A stretch of DNA of 64,000 nt from Sphingobacteriales bacterium (GTDB taxonomy: Bacteria; Bacteroidota; Bacteroidia; Chitinophagales; Chitinophagaceae). Position numbers and translations under genes: made by a program. The notes under the pieces are model-generated. The model worked only from the letters and a program-made list of their open reading frames with translations. It did not search any database and was not told the origin of the DNA. This document shows, piece after piece, positions 34,209-42,868 of the stretch (positions are counted from its first letter, which is position 1; each line of letters opens with the position of its first letter). Where the stretch lies: positions 62,001-126,000 of the forward strand of contig JACQDV010000055.1 of NCBI GenBank assembly GCA_016200915.1, given 5' to 3'.

Positions 34209-36308
34209 ATGTACAACAAGGAACAAAGCAACCAACTGCAAAAATCAACTGAACGATTATTGTCGCATATAAAAGACAGCGCCTACGAAGCAAAACATTT
34301 AAATGAATTGCGGGAAGCACTCCGTTTTCATGAATACCGTTATTATATTTTAAATGATCCGCTAATTTCTGATTATGAATATGACCAGTTGTACAAAATG
34401 CTGGAAAAGATTGAGGCAGCGGATCCAACTTTAATTACCAGTGATTCACCTACACAACGGGTAGCGAAAGGATTAACGAAAGATTTTCCAACTGTTCAGC
34501 ATCTTGTTCCTATGTTATCACTCGAGAACTCGTATAATGCTGATGATTTACTTGACTGGGACCGCAAAGCAAGAGAGTTAACCGGTTTAGATAAAGTTGA
34601 ATATTGTGTAGAACCAAAATTTGATGGCGCCAGTATTTCACTCATTTATGAAAATGATTTATTAACCCGTGGTGCTACAAGGGGCGATGGTGTGGAGGGT
34701 GATGAGATAACAACCAACATCAAACAAATCCGTTCTGTTCCTTTATCAGCAAAATTTTCTGAGTTTGGCATACAGCAAATTGAAATTCGTGGTGAAGTGC
34801 TGATGACTAAACAAAATTTTAAAAAGTATAATGATTTATTAGCTGAACAAAATCTACCACCGCTTGCCAATCCACGTAATTCCGCAGCAGGAACATTACG
34901 TATTAAAGACCCTAAAGAAGTAGCGAAAAGAAATTTAGAAGCATTTCTATATCATGTCAGCTATATAACCACAAACAACAAACCACAAACAACAAACTTG
35001 CTTTCTACACACAGCGGTATGCTGGAGATGTTATGGCAATTAGGTTTTCGAAGTCCTGATAAAGAAAAGAAAGTGTTGAAAGGAATTGATGCAGTTATTA
35101 AATATTGTCATTCGTTTGAAGAAGAAAGAGACAATCTTCCATACGAAGTGGATGGCATGGTAATTAAAGTAAATGATCTGGCATTGCAGGATAAAATGGG
35201 AATGACATCGCATCATCCCCGCTGGGCAATTGCATTTAAGTTTAAAGCAAGACAGGCAACCAGTAAACTTCGTGCAGTGGAATACCAGGTGGGAAGAACC
35301 GGTGCTGTTACTCCTGTTGCTAAAATTGATCCTGTTCCTATTGGTGGTGTAACAGTTGGCAGCATCTCTTTGCATAATGCAGATTTTATTGAAGAAAAAG
35401 ATATACGCCTGGGAGATACCGTATTGGTAGAAAGAGCCGGTGATGTTATTCCATACATCGTTAAATCATTAGCCGATGTAAGAACAGGAAGTGAAAAGAA
35501 AATTAAGTTCCCGGATAAATGCCCGGTGTGTGGTTACAAATTAGAAAAACCCGAAGGTGAAGCCGTTTGGCGTTGTAATAATTCATTGAAATGTGAAGCA
35601 CAGGTAGTGGAACGTATTATTCACTTTACCAGTAAAGATGCCATGGATATACGTGGGTTTGGCGATGCGATTGTTAGAAAGTTTTATGACCTGGAATTTT
35701 TAAAAGATGTTCCCGGCATTTATCAATTGCCTTATGATAAGATAAGAGGATTGGAGGGTTTTGGTGAAAAATCAATCAACAACCTGCAACAAGCAATTGA
35801 AAATTCAAAACAACAGCCGCTGCACCGTTTGATCTATGCATTAGGCATAAGATATATTGGAGAAACAACCGGTAAAACATTAGCTCATGCTGTTGAACAC
35901 TTATTAGATTTTAAAAAAATTTCATTAGAACAATTACAGAATTTAGAAGATGTAGGACCAAAGGTTGCGGGTAGTATTTATGAATTTTTCAGCAATAAGG
36001 AAAACATTCACATGCTGGAAAAATTAGAAGCATTAGGTGTAAAGCTGAAGAATGATAAGAAAGAATTATCAACAGGTGGCAACTTATCAGGTCAAACCTT
36101 TTTATTTACCGGCACATTAGCCAAATTGAAAAGAAGTGACGCCGAAGAAATGGTAGAAAAAAATGGCGGCAAAATTTTAAGTGGTGTAAGCAGCAAGTTG
36201 AATTATTTGATTGTAGGTGAAGATGCAGGTTCAAAACTTGAAAAAGCAAAAAAGATCAATACCGTTAAGATCATTACAGAGGATGAGTTTATTTCAATGA
36301 TCGGGTGA
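34209..36308 (+). CDS. ligA: NAD-dependent DNA ligase
   Basis: A 699-residue LigA. The N-terminal NAD-binding Ia domain (HEYRYYILNDPLISDYEYD) is followed by the adenylation motif EPKFDG (Lys137 forms the AMP adduct), GDGVEGDEITTN, and a zinc finger CPVCGY ... WRCNNSLKC. Helix-hairpin-helix repeats and a C-terminal BRCT domain (from about residue 620, SGQTFLFTGTL) complete the protein. It seals nicks in replication and repair. Residues 254-262 come from a heptad repeat (34968-34995) placed after FLYHVSY. The length is normal for the family. Confidence 0.95.
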   Translation: MYNKEQSNQLQKSTERLLSHIKDSAYEAKHLNELREALRFHEYRYYILNDPLISDYEYDQLYKMLEKIEAADPTLITSDSPTQRVAKGLTKDFPTVQHLVPMLSLENSYNADDLLDWDRKARELTGLDKVEYCVEPKFDGASISLIYENDLLTRGATRGDGVEGDEITTNIKQIRSVPLSAKFSEFGIQQIEIRGEVLMTKQNFKKYNDLLAEQNLPPLANPRNSAAGTLRIKDPKEVAKRNLEAFLYHVSYITTNNKPQTTNLLSTHSGMLEMLWQLGFRSPDKEKKVLKGIDAVIKYCHSFEEERDNLPYEVDGMVIKVNDLALQDKMGMTSHHPRWAIAFKFKARQATSKLRAVEYQVGRTGAVTPVAKIDPVPIGGVTVGSISLHNADFIEEKDIRLGDTVLVERAGDVIPYIVKSLADVRTGSEKKIKFPDKCPVCGYKLEKPEGEAVWRCNNSLKCEAQVVERIIHFTSKDAMDIRGFGDAIVRKFYDLEFLKDVPGIYQLPYDKIRGLEGFGEKSINNLQQAIENSKQQPLHRLIYALGIRYIGETTGKTLAHAVEHLLDFKKISLEQLQNLEDVGPKVAGSIYEFFSNKENIHMLEKLEALGVKLKNDKKELSTGGNLSGQTFLFTGTLAKLKRSDAEEMVEKNGGKILSGVSSKLNYLIVGEDAGSKLEKAKKINTVKIITEDEFISMIG
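34968..34995. repeat. Heptad repeat inside ligA
   Basis: Two copies of a 14-bp unit, each made of ACCACAA and ACAACAA, encode an extra Thr/Asn/Gln/Pro-rich loop of LigA. The reverse complement belongs to the GTTTGTG class at 14528-14562. Confidence 0.8.
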
Positions 36309-36377
36309 GCTTTATCTTTTATTGCTATTGAAAATTATTTAGTATAACTTTATAAGCACCGCAAATAACTCATTCCC

Positions 36378-36953
36378 ATGATCAAAAAAAAACCCGGAGA
36401 AATATGGAAGCCTTTACAGTTTCCCGGGTGGAAGCAACTTCGAAAAAAATATGCAGTATCCAATCATGGCCGCACAGTCAGCTATGATAAAGATGTTTTA
36501 GAAGATGGAAAACTTTTAAACGGATCACTCACTACCGGTTATCGTACACTTAACCTTCACCGGCCGGGTAATAAAGGAACTATTTACATTCATCGTGAAG
36601 TGGCTAAATTATTCTGCAATAAAAAATCATCCAAACACAAATATGTTATTCATCTCAATCATAAAAAATTAGATAATAACATCAGGAACTTACAATGGGC
36701 TACCCTGGAAGAGATGGCAGCACACCAGCAAAACAGTCCTGAAAAAATTGCTTATAAAAAACAACAGCGTATTAAAGCCTCTACCTCAAAAGGTTTAAAA
36801 CTTACACCAACACAGGTAAAAACTATCAAGAAAATAATTAACGATCCCAAACGAATTATCACTTATAAACAACTTGCTCATAAGTATAAGGTAAGTGAGA
36901 TGACTTTATACCGCATCCGCAGCGGTGAAAACTGGGGATTGGTAAATGTCTGA
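36378..36953 (+). CDS. NUMOD4/HNH endonuclease-like protein with C-terminal helix-turn-helix
   Basis: A 191-residue protein. The N-terminal EIWKPLQFPGWKQLRKKYAVSNHGR resembles the NUMOD4 DNA-binding motif, and VIHLNHKKLDNNIRNLQW matches the HNH_3 nuclease region. The residue before the key His is Ile where Asp or Asn is usual. The C-terminus (TPTQVKTIKKII ... YKVSEMTLYRIRSGENWG) looks like a helix-turn-helix. A paralogue of similar size is at 45630-46187. No intron or inserted host gene is visible. It may be a stand-alone homing-type nuclease or a DNA-binding regulator. It lies 69 bp after ligA. Confidence 0.82.
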   Translation: MIKKKPGEIWKPLQFPGWKQLRKKYAVSNHGRTVSYDKDVLEDGKLLNGSLTTGYRTLNLHRPGNKGTIYIHREVAKLFCNKKSSKHKYVIHLNHKKLDNNIRNLQWATLEEMAAHQQNSPEKIAYKKQQRIKASTSKGLKLTPTQVKTIKKIINDPKRIITYKQLAHKYKVSEMTLYRIRSGENWGLVNV

Positions 36954-36990
36954 ACCAGGATTTGTTGGATTTTACTGATTAACACGAAAC
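36950..36990. repeat. GGATTTN-type dispersed repeat at the end of the HNH gene
   Basis: The sequence after the stop (CAGGATTTGTTGGATTTTAC) has repeated GGATTT units in a loose 7-bp spacing and an AACACGAAA tail, a type often seen as intergenic repeats in Bacteroidota. It begins at the stop codon itself. Confidence 0.4.
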
Positions 36991-37032
36991 TATTTTATTT
37001 TCTATTTAATTTCATGCTTAAATAAAATAAAC

Positions 37033-37698
37033 ATGATACAGGCAGGCACTTTAAAATTTTTGAAAGATTTAAAAAAGAATAACAACAGGCCCTGGTTCGA
37101 CAAAAACAAAAACAGTTACACGGCTGCTAAAGAAAATATAGAAGAAGTTGTTGGACAAATTTTAAAAGGCTTTGATAAGACTGATAAAGAAGTTGCTCAA
37201 TTAGAAGCAAAGAATTGTTTGTTCCGTATTTATCGTGACGTTCGTTTTTCAAAAGATAAATCGCCTTACAAAACCAATATGGGTGCCTGGATGAACCGTG
37301 GCGGGAAAAAAGCTGATGGTGCAGGGTTTTATTTTCATTGTGAACCGGGACAAGCTTTTGTAGCCGGTGGTTATTATATGCCGCAGCCACCTGCGTTGAA
37401 TAAAATAAGACAGGAGATCGATTACAATTTTGATGAATGGAAGAAGATCATCAACAATAAAACTTTCAAGAAATATTTTGTCAGGGGAGTAGATGGTATT
37501 GAAATATTATCCCGTCCGCCAAAAGGGTATGATGACAGTAACCCTGCCATTGAATTTTTAAAGATGAAGAGCTTTGTCGTTCGCCGTTCGTTTAGCGATG
37601 CTGAACTGCAATCAAAAACATTAGTGAAAGAAGTATTAAAAACATACGAGGCTATGAAGCCTTTTATTGATTTCCTTAATCATGCCGTGGCTGAATAG
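37033..37698 (+). CDS. DUF2461 domain-containing protein
   Basis: A 221-residue soluble protein matching the DUF2461/TIGR02453 family: TLKFLKDLKKNNNRPWFDKNK at the N-terminus, CLFRIYRDVRFSKDKSPYKTNMGAW, and FYFHCEPGQAFVAGGYYMPQPP in the middle. The function of the family is unknown. There is no signal peptide or membrane segment. It ends in a complex palindromic terminator shared with the convergent asd gene. Confidence 0.9.
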   Translation: MIQAGTLKFLKDLKKNNNRPWFDKNKNSYTAAKENIEEVVGQILKGFDKTDKEVAQLEAKNCLFRIYRDVRFSKDKSPYKTNMGAWMNRGGKKADGAGFYFHCEPGQAFVAGGYYMPQPPALNKIRQEIDYNFDEWKKIINNKTFKKYFVRGVDGIEILSRPPKGYDDSNPAIEFLKMKSFVVRRSFSDAELQSKTLVKEVLKTYEAMKPFIDFLNHAVAE

Positions 37699-37710
37699 TT
37701 TCATTAAATA

Positions 37711-37790
37711 AAAAGTCCCAAAGAACTTATGCAAAGAGGTGACACCTTTTTAAAAAGGTGTCACCTCTTTTATCTCTTTCGGGCTTTTTC
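37711..37790. terminator. Nested palindromic terminator between DUF2461 gene and asd
   Basis: Outer arms AAAAGTCCCAAAGA (37711-37724) and TCTTTCGGGCTTTT (37775-37788) pair with one mismatch and one wobble. Between them is a perfect 34-bp palindrome with arms 37735-37751 and 37752-37768 (arm AGAGGTGACACCTTTTT). The genes converge here. Confidence 0.75.
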
Positions 37791-37814
37791 TTATTTACTT
37801 ACTTGCAGATTATC

Positions 37815-38822
37815 TTACAACATTCCTTTACCAGCTAAATATTCTGCTATCTGAACTGCGTTTGTTGCGGCACCTTTACGTAAGTTGTCGCTCACAATCC
37901 ACATATTTAATGTATTGGGTTGTGTTTCATCTCTTCTTAATCTTCCCACAAACACTTCATCTTTTTCATGTGCATCCATTGGCATGGGGTATTGCTGAGA
38001 TGCAGGATCATCTACTACAACTACACCGGGAGCTTTGCTTAATAATGATTTTACTTCTTCCAGATCAAAATCACTGGCAAACTCTACATTCACACTTTCA
38101 CTATGTCCGCCCACTACAGGAATACGCACAGTTGTAGCTGTTACACGAATAGAATCATCACCCATAATTTTACAGGTTTCTTTCACCATCTTCATTTCTT
38201 CTTTGGTATAACCGTTATCTAAAAACACATCAATCTGCGGAATAACATTCAGATCAATTGGATATTTATACGCCATTGGATAATCTTCATTGCTTCCTGC
38301 TAATGCTTTGCTACGTTCACCCATCAACTGGTCAACTGCTTTTTTACCCGTACCCGTTACACTTTGATAAGTTGATACTACAATTCTTTTAATTTGATAT
38401 TTCTTATGCAATGGTTCTAATGCCACCACCATTTGAATAGTTGAGCAGTTAGGGTTCGCAATAATTTTATCTGCTGCAGTTAATACCTCAGCATTTACTT
38501 CAGGCACTACTAATTTTTTTGTAGGATCCATACGCCAGGCTGATGAATTATCAATAACGGTTACACCAGCTTCTGCAAACTTTGGCGCCCATTCCAATGA
38601 AGTACCACCACCGGCAGAAAAGATAGCTACGTTAGGTTTAAGTGCAATAGCATCCGTCATACTTACTACCTTATATTTCTTTCCCTTAAATTCAACTTCC
38701 TTACCTACTGATTTTTCAGAAGCAACGGGATACAATTCTGTAACGGGGAAATTTCTTTCAGCTAATACCTGTAACATTTTAGTGCCCACTAAACCGGTAG
38801 CACCTACTACTGCAACTTTCAT
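37815..38822 (-). CDS. asd: Aspartate-semialdehyde dehydrogenase
   Basis: A 335-residue enzyme. The N-terminal GATGLVGTKM binds NADP, NPNCSTIQM holds the nucleophile Cys126, and GHSESVNVEF carries the His of the active site. It reduces aspartyl phosphate to aspartate semialdehyde, the branch point to Lys, Thr, Met and diaminopimelate. The 200-bp leader contains a putative amino-acid attenuator (38911-39030) and a heptad inverted repeat (38836-38905) just before the start codon. It converges with the DUF2461 gene. Confidence 0.95.
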   Translation of the reverse strand: MKVAVVGATGLVGTKMLQVLAERNFPVTELYPVASEKSVGKEVEFKGKKYKVVSMTDAIALKPNVAIFSAGGGTSLEWAPKFAEAGVTVIDNSSAWRMDPTKKLVVPEVNAEVLTAADKIIANPNCSTIQMVVALEPLHKKYQIKRIVVSTYQSVTGTGKKAVDQLMGERSKALAGSNEDYPMAYKYPIDLNVIPQIDVFLDNGYTKEEMKMVKETCKIMGDDSIRVTATTVRIPVVGGHSESVNVEFASDFDLEEVKSLLSKAPGVVVVDDPASQQYPMPMDAHEKDEVFVGRLRRDETQPNTLNMWIVSDNLRKGAATNAVQIAEYLAGKGML

Positions 38823-38835
38823 TTTTTTGTTTTAA

Positions 38836-38907
38836 ATGTCTGACGGTCCCCGTCTGACATTTTTTAAAGATTAATAATATTACCGTCAGACGGGGACCGT
38901 TAGACGG
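38836..38907. repeat. Heptad inverted repeat between attenuator and asd start
   Basis: The 21-nt arms (38838-38858 and 38885-38905) are inverted copies with 20 of 21 positions matching. Each arm reads as GTCTGAC, GGTCCCC, GTCTGAC heptads. It would form a very stable hairpin immediately upstream of asd. The same class recurs at 48998-49018. Confidence 0.85.
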
Positions 38908-38910
38908 AGT

Positions 38911-38943
38911 AAAAAAATTAAGCCTCCCTTTTCAGGAAGGCTT
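38911..38943 (-). terminator. Attenuator terminator upstream of asd
   Basis: On the minus strand AAGCCTTCCT (38943-38934) pairs with AGGGAGGCTT (38929-38920) through ten pairs, one of them U-G, around a GAAA tetraloop. AA and seven U residues follow. The wobble and the U tract work only in the direction of asd. See the attenuator entry. Confidence 0.75.
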
Positions 38944-38985
38944 TAAGCTTTTATATGATTACATACAGTACGCTGCAAACCTTCC

Positions 38986-39030
38986 TCAGGAATGTTTATT
39001 TGTGCGTTTTGTATGTTTATTCATTTTCAT
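38986..39030 (-). CDS. Putative attenuation leader peptide of asd (MKMNKHTKRTNKHS)
   Basis: Fourteen codons from the ATG at 39030 to a TGA at 38986-38988. The peptide has four Lys, two Thr, two Asn and two Met, so ten of fourteen residues are in the aspartate family, the pathway of asd. All Lys codons are AAA. An alternative ATG begins two codons later, in frame. It lies 42 nt upstream of the terminator stem. AT-rich sequence makes AAA and AAT codons common, so chance cannot be excluded; the combination with the hairpins is what supports it. Confidence 0.5.
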   Translation of the reverse strand: MKMNKHTKRTNKHS

Positions 39031-39038
39031 TTGCGGCC

Positions 39039-39070
39039 CGAAGATAACCACAAAAAATATTTGCTCCAAA
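39039..39070 (-). promoter_or_regulatory. Candidate promoter of the asd leader
   Basis: On the minus strand TTTG (39070-39067) is followed after exactly 20 bp by TATCTTCG (39046-39039), seven of eight positions of TAnnTTTG. The start of transcription would be near 39033, only a few bases before the leader-peptide ATG. Confidence 0.45.
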
Positions 39071-39147
39071 TAACAAAGCAATTAATTCATGAATTTATAA
39101 CTAACCGCTGTTAGGAGTGATTATTATTTCATTATCTTTAGTTGCTT

Positions 39148-41772
39148 ATGACACGACAGTTAACCCGACTAACAAGCTTATGTTTTTTATTGTGTATAGG
39201 CTTAATGGCTGAAGCACAGCTAAATGAAAATTTCAGTGATGGTGATTACACTGCTAATCCTACATGGACTACTTCAGCAGCAGGCGACTGGATTGTGAAT
39301 GCATCACAACAATTGCAAAGTAATAACCTGGTTGCCAGTTCAACTTTTTATATCAGCACACCCAGTATATTAGCTACTACTGCTCAATGGGAGTTTTATG
39401 TACAGCTGACTTTTGCTACTTCTGGTTCTAATTATACAGATGTTTTCTTAACTGCATCTGCCAGTGATTTAACCCAGGCTTCCACTACCGGTTATTTTGT
39501 TAGGATAGGAAATACCAATGATGAAATATCTCTTTACCGAAAAGATGCAGCAGGTAGTTTTATGATTATTGATGGTACAAATGGAGTAGTAAGTTCCAGC
39601 AGCAATAATGTGATGAAGATTAAAGTCATTCGTGATGCGGCTAATAATTTTTCATTACTCAGGGATATGTCTGGTACCGGAACCAGTTACAGCAGTGAAG
39701 GTTCTGTATTGGATGCTACTTATACCAATTCTGCTTACTTCGGTATATTAATTAAGCAAAGTACTTCCTCCTTTTTTCAGAAACATTTTTTTGATGATAT
39801 TGTCATTAGTGCATATGTACCCGATGTAACACCACCTTCGCTTGTTTCAGCAACAGCAATATCTTCAACAACCGTTGATGTATTATTTAATGAAACAGTA
39901 GATGCTGCTACTGCTCAATCAGTAACCAATTATTCTGCCACTAATGGATTAGCTAATCCTGTTAGTGCGGTTAGAGATGCTACCAACACTTCATTAGTTC
40001 ATCTAACTTTTGGTGCCGCTATTCCCAATGGAGTAAATTGTACACTCACGGTAAATGGTGTGCAGGATATTGCAGGTAATGCTATCAGCAATGGAACTGC
40101 TACATTTAGTTTTTATACTCCGCAACGTTATGATGTGGTAATTGATGAATTGATTGCCGATCCCACCCCGCAGGTTGGTTTACCCAATGCAGAATGGATT
40201 GAATTAAAAAATATTTCTGGTTTTCCAATCAACTTACAGGGATGGAAAGTTGGTGATGCAAGTGGTATCAGCGGAGCAATGCCCGGTTATGTTTTACTGC
40301 CTGATAGTTTTGTAATTGTTTGTACCGGAAGTGCCGTACCTGCATTATCAGCTTTTGGTAAAACAATTTCTGTAACTAATTTCCCCTCTTTAGATAATGT
40401 TGGTGAAACACTTTCATTAATTGCGAATGACGGAACGGTAATACATGCAGTAGCCTATTCAGTTAATTGGTATCAAAATCCAATAAAAGCAGATGGCGGA
40501 TGGACACTCGAAATGATTGACACTAAAAATCCCTGTGCCGGCAGCAGTAACTGGAAAGAAAGCAGTGATGCCAGTGGTGGAACGCCAGGAAGAAAAAATT
40601 CTATCGATGGAAATAACGCAGATGCAACAGCACCGGGAATAGTAAGAGCTTATGCAAGCGATGCTTCTACATTAGTTTTATTATTTGATGAACCATTGGA
40701 CAGTACCAAAGCTGCTATCAAAACAAATTACAGTGTGAGTGATGGTATTGGCAGTCCGGCAAATGCATTACCGGTTGGTCCATTATTCGACAGGCTGATA
40801 CTTTCTTTGGGTGGTTCATTACAGGCTAATAAAGTTTATACTATCACTGTAAGCGGCGCAACAGATTGTAGTGGTAATGCTATTGGTGTAAAAAATAGTG
40901 CAAGAGTTGGCTTAGCATCTGCTACTGATAGTTTGGATGTGGTAGTGAATGAAATATTGTTTAATCCAAAAAGCAGCGGTTATGATTATGTAGAACTATA
41001 TAATCGTAGCAATAAGATTCTTGATTTTAAACAACTCTATTTGGGTAATAGAAATTCATCAGCACAAGTTGATAACTTAAAACAGCTGAGTACAGAAACA
41101 CTGTTGTTCTTCCCCGGTGACTATATTGTGGTAACACAAAGTAAAGATTGGGTGAAGAATAATTACCTGGCAAAGAACCCTGACAATTTTATTGAGTTAG
41201 CATCAATGGCAAGTTATAATGATGATACCAGCAATATTGTACTGTATAATATAAATGGAAAAATTGTAGATGAATTTGCTTACAGTGATAAATGGCATTT
41301 TGCTTTAATTGCTAATACCGAAGGTGTATCATTAGAGCGAATTGATTACAATGGTAAAACTCAAACCAAAGAAAACTGGCATTCTGCTGCTACGAGTGCA
41401 GGATATGGAACACCTACCTATCAAAACTCACAGTTCCGTATTGATCAGCAGGTGCAGGGTGAAATTAAATTAACACCGGAAGTATTCTCTCCCGATAATG
41501 ATGGCTTTGATGATTTCTTAACCATCAACTATCAATTCCCCGAAAGAGGTTATGTAGCTAACATCACCATCTTTGATGCCAGTGGAAGACCAGTAAGAGT
41601 ATTACAGAAAAATGCTTTGTGCACTACGAGTGGTTATTTCCGCTGGGATGGATTAAATGATAAACTGCAAAAAGTTCCGGTAGGCGCTTACATTGTTTAC
41701 ACAGAAATTTTTAATCTGCAGGGAAAAACAAAGAAATTTAAGAACACGACTGTTGTGGCAAGAAGATTTTAG
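39148..41772 (+). CDS. Lamin-tail-domain surface protein with C-terminal gliding/T9SS-type domain
   Basis: The ATG at 39148 is preferred over an upstream TTG because it places the signal peptide (SLCFLLCIGLMAEA) at the N-terminus. The 874-residue product has an N-terminal jelly-roll-like region, Ig-like segments (TPPSLVSATAISSTTVDVLF and TAPGIVRAYASDASTLVLLF), two lamin-tail domains (DELIADPTPQVGLPNAEWIEL, NEILFNPKSSGYDYVELYN) and a C-terminal domain (SPDNDGFDDFLTINYQFPERG) of the CHU_C/type B T9SS kind. It is probably a secreted adhesin or surface-anchored protein; the exact role is not known. Confidence 0.85.
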   Translation: MTRQLTRLTSLCFLLCIGLMAEAQLNENFSDGDYTANPTWTTSAAGDWIVNASQQLQSNNLVASSTFYISTPSILATTAQWEFYVQLTFATSGSNYTDVFLTASASDLTQASTTGYFVRIGNTNDEISLYRKDAAGSFMIIDGTNGVVSSSSNNVMKIKVIRDAANNFSLLRDMSGTGTSYSSEGSVLDATYTNSAYFGILIKQSTSSFFQKHFFDDIVISAYVPDVTPPSLVSATAISSTTVDVLFNETVDAATAQSVTNYSATNGLANPVSAVRDATNTSLVHLTFGAAIPNGVNCTLTVNGVQDIAGNAISNGTATFSFYTPQRYDVVIDELIADPTPQVGLPNAEWIELKNISGFPINLQGWKVGDASGISGAMPGYVLLPDSFVIVCTGSAVPALSAFGKTISVTNFPSLDNVGETLSLIANDGTVIHAVAYSVNWYQNPIKADGGWTLEMIDTKNPCAGSSNWKESSDASGGTPGRKNSIDGNNADATAPGIVRAYASDASTLVLLFDEPLDSTKAAIKTNYSVSDGIGSPANALPVGPLFDRLILSLGGSLQANKVYTITVSGATDCSGNAIGVKNSARVGLASATDSLDVVVNEILFNPKSSGYDYVELYNRSNKILDFKQLYLGNRNSSAQVDNLKQLSTETLLFFPGDYIVVTQSKDWVKNNYLAKNPDNFIELASMASYNDDTSNIVLYNINGKIVDEFAYSDKWHFALIANTEGVSLERIDYNGKTQTKENWHSAATSAGYGTPTYQNSQFRIDQQVQGEIKLTPEVFSPDNDGFDDFLTINYQFPERGYVANITIFDASGRPVRVLQKNALCTTSGYFRWDGLNDKLQKVPVGAYIVYTEIFNLQGKTKKFKNTTVVARRF

Positions 41773-41875
41773 TTTTTACATAGAGATATTTACAAACTCC
41801 GCCTGTTGCGATGCGAAGTTTTTTATTAGGATTTGTTTTACAACTGAAACCTTAGCTTAGCTGTAAATAGAGCTG

Positions 41876-42811
41876 ATGATGAAAAATTCAAAACTGCAAC
41901 TGCTGCATCCGGCTTTTCTTGCCTGCGTTTTATTATTACTGGTCAATGATTTTTGGCTGAAAGCTCAGTATCATAATTTCTTCACGGGTAAATTGTCAGA
42001 CATAGCAGGGTTATGTGCTTTTCCCTTTTTCTTCTCTGTAGTATTTCCAAAGCATAAAAAACTGGTATATATTATCACGGCTGTTTTGTTCATGGGCTGG
42101 AAATCTTTTTTATCAACCCCTCTGATAAACTTGCTCAATACCTCACTCCATATTCCTCTAAACAGAGTGGTTGATTACACAGACCTCGTTGTCCTTTTTT
42201 TTCTTCCAGTGATGTATATAATTCCTGCTATTAAAATTTCTGCCAGTAGTATCAGGGAAATGGCTATTTATCCAATAGCCGCTATAAGTTTGTTTGCTTT
42301 TTGTGCCACTTCTATGGTTAGAAGAATGCAAAAACCGGAATATACCATTAGTATTAGTGAGTTGTATCAAACTAAATTAACTAAGGCAGCAATTATGCAT
42401 AAGTTAGATTCAATGAAAATTAACTATGTCGTTGACAGCTTTATTAATGTACCCGTAAGAAACTACAATTACTACCCATCTGAGGCAAAATATTATATCC
42501 GGCACAGGGACAGTAGTTTATCTGAAATAAAAAATTTCCCTGTTAAAACAGATTCGTTAAATGAACTTTGGTACAGCTACCATGTGGAGCCTTATGTAAA
42601 ACTTGAAAATGCAGTTATTGATAAAGAAGTGATTCCGGCTATCTACCTTCATATTTATCCGGTTTGGCAAAAGAAATTTACGGAAATAACCCTGGGCGAT
42701 ATTGAACTCACGCAGCAGCAATTCAGGAGATATATAGACCGGATGAACAAAACCAAAAGATCGTATCGGAAAAAGATATACGAAGAACTGATCAAACAAC
42801 TATTACAGTAA
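41876..42811 (+). CDS. Hypothetical membrane protein
   Basis: A 311-residue protein. Residues 1-150 contain about four hydrophobic helices (ACVLLLLVNDFWLKAQ, LVYIITAVLFMGW, LVVLFFLPVMYIIPAI, AIYPIAAISLFAFC), and the rest is a hydrophilic domain with many Tyr and Lys residues, probably periplasmic or cytoplasmic. I do not recognise the family. The opening HPAFLACVLLLLVNDFWLKAQYHNF suggests an envelope protein. A terminator hairpin follows at 42818-42833. The start could be either of two adjacent ATG codons. Confidence 0.75.
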   Translation: MMKNSKLQLLHPAFLACVLLLLVNDFWLKAQYHNFFTGKLSDIAGLCAFPFFFSVVFPKHKKLVYIITAVLFMGWKSFLSTPLINLLNTSLHIPLNRVVDYTDLVVLFFLPVMYIIPAIKISASSIREMAIYPIAAISLFAFCATSMVRRMQKPEYTISISELYQTKLTKAAIMHKLDSMKINYVVDSFINVPVRNYNYYPSEAKYYIRHRDSSLSEIKNFPVKTDSLNELWYSYHVEPYVKLENAVIDKEVIPAIYLHIYPVWQKKFTEITLGDIELTQQQFRRYIDRMNKTKRSYRKKIYEELIKQLLQ

Positions 42812-42817
42812 AAAAGG

Positions 42818-42833
42818 ACGAAGTGGGTTCGTC
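42818..42833. terminator. Terminator between the hypothetical membrane protein and the sugar kinase
   Basis: GACGAA (42818-42823) pairs with TTCGTC (42828-42833) around a GTGG loop, with an A tract on the left and T-rich sequence on the right. It can serve both convergent genes. Confidence 0.6.
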
Positions 42834-42868
42834 TTTACGTTTTTTCAGCACAATTTCTGATCAATCTA

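Larger units (their letters stand above)
38911..39030 (-). promoter_or_regulatory. Putative amino-acid attenuator of asd
   Basis: AGGAAGG (minus strand, 38986-38980) starts on the last base of the leader-peptide stop codon and is exactly complementary to CCTTCCT (38940-38934), the 5' arm of the terminator. Ribosome stalling on Lys/Thr/Asn/Met codons would leave AGGAAGG free to form the antiterminator, whereas a ribosome at the stop codon would cover it and allow termination. TTCC-TGA-GGAA around the stop codon could add a protector hairpin. Confidence 0.5.

Noticed and set aside
38823-39147. Lysine riboswitch upstream of asd
   Set aside because: The leader is too short and lacks the multi-helix junction of the L-box. 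A leader peptide with alternative hairpins explains the sequence better.
41800-41875. Promoter for the hypothetical membrane protein (TTTG, 17 bp, TAGCTTAG)
   Set aside because: Spacing is at the lower limit and the -7 element departs from consensus. Too weak to list.
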